A stretch of 64,000 nucleotides of DNA from assembly GCA_964455395.1 (NCBI GenBank), contig CAYVWB010000007.1, positions 27,996 to 91,995 on the forward strand, written 5' to 3'. The stretch comes from CAYVWB01 sp964455395 (GTDB taxonomy: Bacteria > Desulfobacterota > Desulfovibrionia > Desulfovibrionales > Desulfovibrionaceae). The position numbers were made by a program, and so were the translations under genes. Below, piece by piece: positions 25,554 through 32,861 of this stretch; the stretch's first letter is position 1; each line of letters opens with the position of its first letter. The notes below the pieces were generated by a model. That model was not told where the DNA came from and ran no database searches. It saw only the letters and a program-made list of their open reading frames with translations.

Positions 25554-26492
25554 ATGAAGTGCACCCGCTGCAAGATTCCCGCGCAGATCGCCCTGCCCAG
25601 CCACCACGCCGGCTTCTGTCCCGAATGCTTCCTCGCTTTCTTCCGCAGACAGCTGGAGCGAGCCATCAAAGGCGTTCACGATGAACACGGCGTCCGCCAG
25701 CCCCTCCTCCGACAGGAAGACCGCATCCTTGTCGCGCTCTCCGGCGGCAAGGACTCTCTGGCCCTCGCCCGCGAGCTCAAGGCCATGGACTACGACATCA
25801 CCGGGCTCCATGTGGACCTCGCCATCCCCAACAGCTCCGCCAAGGCCCGCGCTGTGGTGGAGACCTTCTGCGAAACACACGCCATTCCCCTGCGGGTGGT
25901 GGAGCTCGCACGCGAGGGCCTGCCTATCCCCCAGGTGAAAGCGACCATCCGCAGGCCCGTCTGTTCCGTCTGTGGCAAGGTGAAACGCCATTATTTCAAC
26001 AAGCTCGCCATGGAGGAAGGGTTCGATGTCCTCGCCACGGGGCACAACCTCGATGACGAGACCAGCCGCCTCTTCGCCAACACGCTCCGCTGGGACGCAG
26101 CCTACCTTTCGGACCAGGGCCCCTTGCTGCCTGCTGGCGGCGGCTTCGCGCGAAAAGTGAAGCCGCTCTGGCGCTTCTCCGAGCTGGAGACTGCAGCATA
26201 CTGTTTTTTCACGGATATTCAGCATCATATGGACGCCTGTCCCTACTCCGTCGGCGCCAGCTTCACCGCGCACAAAGGCCTCCTGGCGGACCTGGAGGAG
26301 GCTTCTCCCGGCCAGAAGCTCGCATTCTACCAGAACTTCCTGAAATCCGGCCGACCGGCTTTCGCCGCGCAGGAACACCACGACGGCGCCGTCCTGGCCC
26401 CTTGCGACGGCTGCGGCCTCCCCACCAGCGCCGAGCGGTGCGGCGTATGCCGTGTCCGGGACGCCCTCGCCGCAGCGGAATCCTCGGCCTGA
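25554..26492 (+). CDS. TtuA/NcsA-type tRNA thiouridine synthetase (zinc ribbons, PP-loop, Fe-S Cys)
   Basis: 312 residues from ATG 25554. N-terminal zinc ribbon Cys3, Cys6, Cys22 and Cys25; PP-loop SGGKDSL at 63-69; Cys137 and Cys140 (RRPVCSVCGKVKRHYFN) and Cys229 (HMDACPYS), placed like the three [4Fe-4S] ligands of Thermus TtuA; and a second zinc ribbon near the C terminus (CDGCGLPTSAERCGVC). This is the full TtuA layout. TtuA thiolates 5-methyluridine-54 of tRNA in thermophiles; in mesophiles the target is not established to my knowledge. The ThiS-like gene just upstream is its probable sulfur donor. Confidence 0.85.
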   Translation: MKCTRCKIPAQIALPSHHAGFCPECFLAFFRRQLERAIKGVHDEHGVRQPLLRQEDRILVALSGGKDSLALARELKAMDYDITGLHVDLAIPNSSAKARAVVETFCETHAIPLRVVELAREGLPIPQVKATIRRPVCSVCGKVKRHYFNKLAMEEGFDVLATGHNLDDETSRLFANTLRWDAAYLSDQGPLLPAGGGFARKVKPLWRFSELETAAYCFFTDIQHHMDACPYSVGASFTAHKGLLADLEEASPGQKLAFYQNFLKSGRPAFAAQEHHDGAVLAPCDGCGLPTSAERCGVCRVRDALAAAESSA

Positions 26493-26630
26493 ACCCCGCC
26501 CACACCTTGCGCGCCCCCAGTCCATGCGCCGACGACATCGCCACGCGCTCGCCTTCTTCCATGGGATGAGGACGCACGCACGCGGCGCAAACCTGCGCCC
26601 ACGCCGGATCATCGGTCTTCGGAGGCCGTC

Positions 26631-27650
26631 ATGCGCGCCCCTGCGGTGAGCGTCGCCCTGCCAGTGCGCAACAGCGCGGCCACCCTGCCCCGCGCGCTGG
26701 CGAGCCTGGCCGCGCAAACCTTGGGTGACTTCGAGGTCGTCGCCGTAAACGACGGCTCCGCGGACGAGACGCCGGCCACCCTGGACGCGTGGGCGCGCCG
26801 GGACGCCCGGATCCGCATCATCCACACGCCGCCGCTGGGGCTTGTCCACGCATTGAACCGTTGCCTGGAGGAAGCGCAGGCGCCGCTTGTCGCACGTATG
26901 GACGCAGACGATGTGTGCCTGCCGGACCGCCTCGCCGCACAACAGGCTCTGTTCGAGGCGGACACGCGGCTGGGTCTGGTCTCCTGTCTGGCGCGCTTCG
27001 GCGGCGAACGACATTCCGCCGCCGGCTACGCTGCTCATGTGGACTGGTGTAACAGCGTGCTCGACCCCCACGCCATCCCTCTGCGGTTGTTTCAGGAATC
27101 GTGCTTGCCACACCCTACGGTCATGCTCCGCCGCGACTTCGCGCTCCGGTACGGCGGCTATCGCTCAGGCCCCTTCCCCGAGGACTACGAATTCTGGCTG
27201 CGGCTGGCGGCCCACGACATTCCCATGGCCAAGGTCCCGGAATATCTATTGGAATGGAACGACCCTCCCACGCGGCTCTCCCGGACGGACCCGCGCTACG
27301 CCGTGGAGGCCTTCTACACGGTGAAGGCGCAGTGGTTGGCGCGGTGGCTTGCGCGCCACAACCCCTGCCACCCCGTCATCACCTGCCTGGGCGCCGGCCG
27401 GGTAAGCCGCAAACGCGCCGCTTTGCTTGAAGCGGAAGGCGTCGTCATCGACCGATACGTGGATGTGGATCCGCGCAAGGTCGGCAAGACGGTGCACGGC
27501 CGCCCTGTGATCCACCGGGAGGCGCTGGAGCCCCCGGGCCGGTGCTTCGCCGTCTCCTTCGTGGCGTCCCGGGGCGCGGCGGCGGACATCGAAGCGTTCC
27601 TCTCGGCGCGGGGCTGGCGGTTCGGCCGCGACTTCCTGCTCGCGGCCTGA
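26631..27650 (+). CDS. Family 2 glycosyltransferase with C-terminal Rossmann-like domain
   Basis: 339 residues from ATG 26631 with a strong GGAGG. The N-terminal 220 residues are GT-A/GT2: VSVALPVRNSAATLPRALAS, VVAVNDGSADET and the DXD-type ARMDADDVCLPDRL, then PFPEDYEFWLRLA. Residues about 240-339 form a second domain that resembles a nucleotide-binding fold (VITCLGAGRVSRKRAALLEA, VIDRYVDVDPRKVGKTVHG, GRPVIHREALEPPG), similar to the N-terminal half of PglD-like proteins. No membrane segment. Role is probably sugar transfer to surface glycan or protein; donor unknown. Confidence 0.85.
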   Translation: MRAPAVSVALPVRNSAATLPRALASLAAQTLGDFEVVAVNDGSADETPATLDAWARRDARIRIIHTPPLGLVHALNRCLEEAQAPLVARMDADDVCLPDRLAAQQALFEADTRLGLVSCLARFGGERHSAAGYAAHVDWCNSVLDPHAIPLRLFQESCLPHPTVMLRRDFALRYGGYRSGPFPEDYEFWLRLAAHDIPMAKVPEYLLEWNDPPTRLSRTDPRYAVEAFYTVKAQWLARWLARHNPCHPVITCLGAGRVSRKRAALLEAEGVVIDRYVDVDPRKVGKTVHGRPVIHREALEPPGRCFAVSFVASRGAAADIEAFLSARGWRFGRDFLLAA

Positions 27651-27898
27651 GCCCGGACGTCGTCCACCTGTCCGGGGGCGGGGCCGCGCGAGGCGCCTCC
27701 TCCCCCATCCCTCCGTACTTTCTGAAGGATACGCCCGGCGACCGGTCCGGCGACCGGCCATGGGGGGGGGCCAGGGGAGCCAGGACTCAGCTGGAGCGAG
27801 GGGGCGCAGTGGGGCGCGGCGGCGGAGTCCTGAGGAGCTCAAGGACGTGCGGCGTTGCGCGCCAAGCTTGCGAGTCAGGGATACGGGCCAGGGGTGCG

Positions 27899-28501
27899 TC
27901 AGGGTTGGGCGCGGGTGAGGATGGCTTCTCCGTGGTCGCGAACGGCCTGGGTGTAGGCGAAGAGCGGCGGCAGGACCTCGGGCACGCCCACGGCGCGGGC
28001 GGCTTCGCTCAGCTCCACGCGCTGCTGGAACCGGGCGCCCACGGCATCGAGCTCCTTGGAGAGCAGCTTGAGGCGTTGGCCCACGTACCCCGCCATAAGC
28101 TTCTCGTCCTCGAGGCCACGCTCCAGGAAATGATCGTAATAGAGGAAGCTGAGGTCGAAGGCGTTCTGAGCGAGCTGGGCAAGGAGCTCCAGTTCGAAGA
28201 GGAAATAGTTGATTTCCCCGGCTTTGTCCGCAGCCACGGCCTTGTGCGCCTCCAGGTCTTCCCGGGCTGCGTCGAAGCGCTCCTGCAATGCGTTGTGGCG
28301 CGCGAGATGCGCTGTCATGTCCTGCACCACGGAGTTGTCGGGCGCGGCTGTCGCCGTGGCTCGGCATAGCGGCGCAGGGGTCAGCGCGATGGCGAGCGCG
28401 AGCGCCATGACTGCGATGCGCAGCCGGACGACGAGTGGGGACGTGAGGATGGCGCAACGGATCGTGGGACGCTGTGGGCGGGGCGGAAAGACGTTTCGCA
28501 T
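27899..28501 (-). CDS. Secreted alpha-helical protein of unknown function
   Basis: 200 residues from ATG 28501; ATG 28408 is an alternative that still leaves a signal peptide (MALALAIALTPAPLCRATATA). The mature part is all-helical and charged (MTAHLARHNALQERFDAARE, GQRLKLLSKELDAVGARFQQ) with no cysteine. I do not recognise a family. A further in-frame extension upstream would be a run of Gln-Ile-Pro encoded by the 9-bp minisatellite and is unlikely to be translated. Confidence 0.65.
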   Translation of the reverse strand: MRNVFPPRPQRPTIRCAILTSPLVVRLRIAVMALALAIALTPAPLCRATATAAPDNSVVQDMTAHLARHNALQERFDAAREDLEAHKAVAADKAGEINYFLFELELLAQLAQNAFDLSFLYYDHFLERGLEDEKLMAGYVGQRLKLLSKELDAVGARFQQRVELSEAARAVGVPEVLPPLFAYTQAVRDHGEAILTRAQP

Positions 28502-28600
28502 GGATGGAATATACTTGCGAGGGGGAGGCGCGGTCAACCGACGTTTGAGTGACGCTTGCTTTGGGGGTTTATCGGCCGGGGGGGATGGTGTATGCTGCGC

Positions 28601-28681
28601 GGTCTGCGGGATCTGCGGGATCTGCGGGATCTGCGGGATCTGCGGGATCTGCAAGATCTGCAAGATCTGCGAGGTCTGCGA
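28601..28681. repeat. Nine tandem copies of a 9-bp unit
   Basis: GATCTGCGG and close variants (GGTCTGCGG, GATCTGCAA, GATCTGCGA) occur nine times without interruption. It lies between a minus-strand secreted-protein gene and the plus-strand Gate-domain gene. Each unit contains GATC, so the array is also a dense cluster of potential Dam sites. Confidence 0.92.
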
Positions 28682-28823
28682 GATATGGGGTGGCTGCGGG
28701 GCAGGCGTGCGACGGGCGCTCGACAGCGAGTCCGTTTGCCCGGCTGTTCAGGGGGCGCTGGAGTTGTTCCGAGAGCCCTGCGAAGCGACATCGACACGCC
28801 ATCGATACGGCAAGTGAGGCTGC

Positions 28824-29798
28824 ATGGATTTTCAGGAACTGTGGACCGGCCTGGGGTGGCCGCTCATCCGGCTGACGGGGCTCATCGCCTTGGGTCTTTT
28901 CATCGCCAACATCATCGAAGCGCTCAACTGGACGCGCGCCATGGCGAAGTTGGCGCAGCCTCTGGTGCGTCTGGGTCGCTTGCAGGACATCACCGGGGCG
29001 AGCTTTTCCATGGCGTTCTTTTCCGGCGTGGCGGCCAATTCCATGTTGGCGGAGAACTACGACCAAGGCAAACTCACCCGGCGGGAGCTGGTGCTTTCCA
29101 ATCTTTTCAACAGCCTGCCCACGTATTTCCTCCATTTGCCCACGGTCTTCTTTCTCACGTTGCCGTTCATCGGCGCGGCGGCGTTCGTCTATGTCTCGCT
29201 CACGGTGGCGTCTGCGGTGTTGCGCACGGCCTTCGTGGTGGTGCTGGGTCGGTTGTTGTTGCCGCCGTTGCCGGAGGGGTGTGTGGTGTGCCGTCTTGAC
29301 GAGGGCAAGGCGCGCTCCTGGCGGGAGGCGTTGAAGCGGGCGTGGATTCGGTTCCGCAAACGCATCATGAAGATCGTGACGATCACCGCGCCCATTTACA
29401 TCGCCGTGTACGCAGCGCGCGAGTGGGGGCTCTTCGACATGCTGGAGTCTTTTCTGGCGGAGCATGTGGGAGCGCTCTCGTTCTTGCCGACGAAGGCGCT
29501 TTCCATCGTCGTCTTTCACGTGGCGGCGGAGTTCACCGCAGCGCTCGCCGCAGCCGGCTCCTTGATGGAGGCGGGGGAGCTGACCATGCCCGAGGTCGTG
29601 ACGGCGCTGCTTGTGGGCAATATCGTGTCTTCGCCCATGCGGGCGTTCCGCCATCAGTTCCCGTACTATGCGGGAATCTTCAAGCCGCGCATGGCCGTGC
29701 GGCTCATCGTCTACAATCAGTTGCTGCGCGCATCGAGCCTGGTGGTGGTCACCGCGGGATTCGTGCTCGGCGTGGGTTGGTTTCGGGCTTTCCATTAA
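28824..29798 (+). CDS. Nucleoside-recognition (Gate) domain membrane protein
   Basis: 324 residues with GTGAGG upstream of ATG 28824. About seven or eight hydrophobic segments in two homologous parts, e.g. LIRLTGLIALGLFIANIIEA, IGAAAFVYVSLTVASAVL, IVTITAPIYIAVYAA, and the Gate motif regions TGASFSMAFFSGVAANSML and ALLVGNIVSSPMRAFRHQFP. These proteins occur in spore-maturation, nucleoside and FeoB-type transporters; for this single-gene form the substrate is not known. Monocistronic, by spacing. Confidence 0.8.
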   Translation: MDFQELWTGLGWPLIRLTGLIALGLFIANIIEALNWTRAMAKLAQPLVRLGRLQDITGASFSMAFFSGVAANSMLAENYDQGKLTRRELVLSNLFNSLPTYFLHLPTVFFLTLPFIGAAAFVYVSLTVASAVLRTAFVVVLGRLLLPPLPEGCVVCRLDEGKARSWREALKRAWIRFRKRIMKIVTITAPIYIAVYAAREWGLFDMLESFLAEHVGALSFLPTKALSIVVFHVAAEFTAALAAAGSLMEAGELTMPEVVTALLVGNIVSSPMRAFRHQFPYYAGIFKPRMAVRLIVYNQLLRASSLVVVTAGFVLGVGWFRAFH

Positions 29799-29948
29799 CG
29801 TCCACATTGGGTATGAATGGGGCGCCGCCCTGCTGAGACGCAGTCCATCGACAGCTCTGCGAACACTCCGGAGCTGCGCCAACGCCGGCAGGACGCCGGT
29901 CCGGCGCGAGGGCCGCCTCACCCATCCTGAACCGGGACACCGTGCTGC

Positions 29949-30503
29949 ATGAAACTCATTCCGACCGACATCCCCGACCTCGTCATCCTGGAACCCAAAG
30001 TGTTCGAGGATGAACGCGGGTTCTTCTTCGAAAGCTACAACAAGGCGGCGCTGGCGGCCCATGGAATCGAGATCGACTTCATCCAGGACAACCACGCCAA
30101 GAGCGGCGCGCATGTGTTGCGCGGCCTCCACTTTCAGAAGCCCCCCATGGACCAGACCAAACTGGTGCGGGTGACCCGCGGCGCCGTCTACGACGTTGCA
30201 GTGGACTTGCGGCGGGGCTCGCCCACCTACGGCCGGTGGTTCGGCGTCACCTTGTCGGCCGCCAACTTCCGGCAACTGCTGGTGCCGCGCGGGTTTGCGC
30301 ACGGGTATCTGACTTTGGAGCCGGACACCGAATTTCTCTACAAGGTCGACAACCTCTATGCGCCCAACCTCGACGGCGGCGTCATCTGGAACGACCCGGA
30401 GCTCGCCATCGAATGGCCCGTGGAGACGCCCTTGCTCTCCGCCAAGGACCGGGAGCTTCCCCGCGCCGCCGACATGGAGCCTGTCTTCGAGTACAAGGGC
30501 TGA
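29949..30503 (+). CDS. rfbC: dTDP-4-dehydrorhamnose 3,5-epimerase
   Basis: 184 residues, normal length for RmlC. Signatures: LVILEPKVFEDERGFFFESY, the catalytic His region HVLRGLHFQKPPMDQTKLVR, DVAVDLRRGSPTYGRWFGV and the active-site Tyr/Asp region GFAHGYLTLEPDTEFLYKVD. It makes dTDP-4-keto-L-rhamnose for O-antigen or other surface glycan. The other rml genes are not in this window. It is 30 bp upstream of manC and forms one transcription unit with it. Confidence 0.95.
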   Translation: MKLIPTDIPDLVILEPKVFEDERGFFFESYNKAALAAHGIEIDFIQDNHAKSGAHVLRGLHFQKPPMDQTKLVRVTRGAVYDVAVDLRRGSPTYGRWFGVTLSAANFRQLLVPRGFAHGYLTLEPDTEFLYKVDNLYAPNLDGGVIWNDPELAIEWPVETPLLSAKDRELPRAADMEPVFEYKG

Positions 30504-30533
30504 CCCGCCACGCCTTGCCCAGGAGCCGCCGCC

Positions 30534-31967
30534 ATGCACGACACGCCCACGCCCCCCCTCGACGACGGCCCCATAGCGCGGTGCCGCGCGCTTATCCTCG
30601 CCGGGGGCTCCGGCACTCGGCTGTGGCCTCTCTCCCGGGCGCTGCTGCCCAAGCAACTGCTCGCGCTGAGCGGCTCCCGGACCTTGCTGCAAGAGACGCT
30701 CGCCCGAACGGAAACACTCTTCCCCGCCGAACGCGTCCACGTGGTCACCAATGAAGAGCACGTCTTCGAAGTGCGCCGCCAGATGGACGAGATAGATCCC
30801 GCCCTGAAAGGGCAGATCATCCCGGAACCCCAAGCGCGCAACACCTTGCCCGCCATCCTCCTGGGCATGGACGCTTTCCACGACGACGACCCCGACGCGC
30901 TGGTGGCGGTCTTCCCTTCAGACCACCTCATCCCGGACGTGACAGGATGGCGCGCGCGCATCCGCCGCAGTGCGGAACTCGCCGCCGAGGGCTGGTTCGT
31001 CACCTTCGGCGTCACCCCCACCCACCCGGAGACGGGCTACGGCTACATCGCTTCGGGCGAACCCTTGGGCGACGGCGCGTTCACCGTCCGGGGCTTCATC
31101 GAAAAGCCGGACCTCACCCGGGCTTCGCAGTTCGTGGAAAGCGGCGAATACTACTGGAATAGCGGCATGTTCGTCTTCAGCGCGCACGCCTTCCTGGCTG
31201 CGGTGGAGGAACACCAGCCCGAACTCTGGCAGTGGTGGTCCAACCGTCATGACCGCCCCTTGGCCCACGGTTACGGCGGTCTGCCCGAACTTTCCGTGGA
31301 CTACGGCGTCATGGAGCGGGTGGACAAGATCGCCGCCGTGACAGCCGATTTCTCCTGGGAGGACCTCGGGAGCTGGGAAGCGCTCTATCGCATGGGCGTG
31401 AAAGACGAGGACCACTGCGTCTCCCAAGGCGACGTGATGGCCGTGGACTGCAAGCGCAGCCTGTTCTACTCCCGGGGCTCCAAGCTGGTGGCCATCGGCG
31501 CAGACGACATGATCGTGGTGCAAACCGGGGACGCAACCCTCGTCTGCAGCATGGACGCCGTGCAGAAAGTCAAAGATGTGGTGCAACTGCTCAAGCTGCA
31601 GAACTCCACGCTGGTGCAAGCGCACGTCACGGTGAACCGACCGTGGGGCAGCTACACTGTGCTGGAGGAAGGCCTCGGCTACAAGATCAAGCGTATAGAA
31701 GTATTGCCCGGGGCCAAACTCTCCTTGCAGATGCACCACCATCGCAGCGAGCACTGGGTGTGCATCCAAGGCACGGCGCAAGCGCAAGTGGGCGAGGAGG
31801 AAATCATCCTGGTGGAGAACCAGTCCGTGGACATCCCCAAAGCGACAGTGCACCGTCTCTCCAACCCGGGGAAAGTGGCTGTGGAGATCATCGAGATTCA
31901 AAGCGGCCCCTACCTGGAGGAGGACGACATCATTCGCTACGACGATATGTACGGACGCAACAAATGA
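30534..31967 (+). CDS. manC: Bifunctional mannose-1-phosphate guanylyltransferase / mannose-6-phosphate isomerase
   Basis: 477 residues, typical of AlgA/ManC type II enzymes. N-terminal guanylyltransferase: LILAGGSGTRLWPLSRALLPKQ, VFPSDHLI, GYGYIASGEP, the central FIEKPDL and YYWNSGMFVF. C-terminal cupin isomerase: LQMHHHRSEHWVCIQG and IPKATVHRLSNPG. Makes GDP-mannose from mannose 1-phosphate and supplies mannose 6-phosphate from fructose 6-phosphate. The phosphomannomutase at 5686-7119 links the two activities. Follows rfbC and precedes the qrc operon by 242 bp. Confidence 0.95.
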   Translation: MHDTPTPPLDDGPIARCRALILAGGSGTRLWPLSRALLPKQLLALSGSRTLLQETLARTETLFPAERVHVVTNEEHVFEVRRQMDEIDPALKGQIIPEPQARNTLPAILLGMDAFHDDDPDALVAVFPSDHLIPDVTGWRARIRRSAELAAEGWFVTFGVTPTHPETGYGYIASGEPLGDGAFTVRGFIEKPDLTRASQFVESGEYYWNSGMFVFSAHAFLAAVEEHQPELWQWWSNRHDRPLAHGYGGLPELSVDYGVMERVDKIAAVTADFSWEDLGSWEALYRMGVKDEDHCVSQGDVMAVDCKRSLFYSRGSKLVAIGADDMIVVQTGDATLVCSMDAVQKVKDVVQLLKLQNSTLVQAHVTVNRPWGSYTVLEEGLGYKIKRIEVLPGAKLSLQMHHHRSEHWVCIQGTAQAQVGEEEIILVENQSVDIPKATVHRLSNPGKVAVEIIEIQSGPYLEEDDIIRYDDMYGRNK

Positions 31968-32124
31968 ACGGGACCAGGGGGGTCGAGCCAGCGTGTCCGC
32001 AGGGGCCTCGGCTGCGGGCTTGCGCCCTATTGCCCTACAAAAAAACGAAAGAACTCGGCCACCTTGCGCCATCCCTCGGGAAGTGCGAAGAAGCCGTGTG
32101 GAATTGATCGTGAAAGATTTCACC

Positions 32125-32154
32125 TTGACACCGAAGAAAGCTCATGAGTAAGTA
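32125..32154 (+). promoter_or_regulatory. Possible promoter of the qrc operon
   Basis: A perfect -35 TTGACA (32125-32130) lies 80 bp before qrcA, but the best -10 at suitable spacing (TAAGTA, 32149-32154, 18-bp spacer) is poor. Either a weak or activated sigma-70 promoter, or chance. Confidence 0.3.
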
Positions 32155-32209
32155 ATCGCGGAGTCAAGTAAGGTGAGCAACCGTACACCTCTAATCAGGC
32201 GGAAGGGTT

Positions 32210-32848
32210 ATGGAGCCGACAACGCACAAAGACGCGCAAGGTGAAAGCCGGCCTGGGCTCTCCATTGCAGGGGCCATGCCGTTCTTTTTCGGCCTTGCCC
32301 TGTCTCTTATCTCGGGGTGGCTGTTTTTTCCTGACATGCTGTTCTCCAGTGTGGAGCAACCGCTGCAGTTCAGCCACGTGACGCACACCGAAACCGTGGG
32401 CATGGAGTGCGCGAATTGCCACTATTTCCGTGAAGACGGAACCTTCAACGGCATTCCCACCACGGCGGAATGCGCAGACTGCCACTCGGAAGCCATGGGG
32501 TGGGACGAGGAAGAAGTCCGCTTCGTGAAGGAATACGTCGCGCTGGGCAAGGAAGTGGACTGGAAAGTCTACCAATACCAGCCAGACAACGCATTCTTCA
32601 CGCACACGGCGCACAGCATGGAAAGCTGCAACCGGTGTCACGAGTTCACGGAGCCGGAGCTCTGCGGCCAGTGCCACCCGGACGTGGCGAACATGGATGG
32701 GCTTCCCCCCTACCGTGAGAACCGGATCACCGGCTACAGCAAGGACACCATGAAAATGACTGCGTGTGAGGAATGCCACACGCTGCCCTTGCACTACGAG
32801 CACACCGGGTCTCCCTACGGCCAATCGTGCCATAGCTGCCATAAATAG
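32210..32848 (+). CDS. qrcA: QrcA, membrane-anchored hexaheme cytochrome c of the menaquinone reductase complex
   Basis: 212 residues with GGAAGG before ATG 32210. One N-terminal membrane anchor (AMPFFFGLALSLISGWLFF) and six CXXCH heme sites: CANCH, CADCH, CNRCH, CGQCH, CEECH and CHSCH, the number known for QrcA. In the established Qrc scheme, electrons from periplasmic hydrogenases and formate dehydrogenases reach QrcA through type I cytochrome c3 and pass to menaquinone, energising sulfate respiration. First gene of qrcABCD; the next ATG is 13 nt away. Confidence 0.95.
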   Translation: MEPTTHKDAQGESRPGLSIAGAMPFFFGLALSLISGWLFFPDMLFSSVEQPLQFSHVTHTETVGMECANCHYFREDGTFNGIPTTAECADCHSEAMGWDEEEVRFVKEYVALGKEVDWKVYQYQPDNAFFTHTAHSMESCNRCHEFTEPELCGQCHPDVANMDGLPPYRENRITGYSKDTMKMTACEECHTLPLHYEHTGSPYGQSCHSCHK

Positions 32849-32861
32849 GAAGGGCGAGCAA

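Noticed and set aside
28502..28663. In-frame extension of the secreted protein through Gln-Ile-Pro repeats
   Set aside because: The extension is created by the 9-bp period of the minisatellite and would bury the signal peptide.
28601..28681. CRISPR-like array
   Set aside because: The units are 9 bp and contiguous without spacers, so it is a minisatellite. No cas genes are present.
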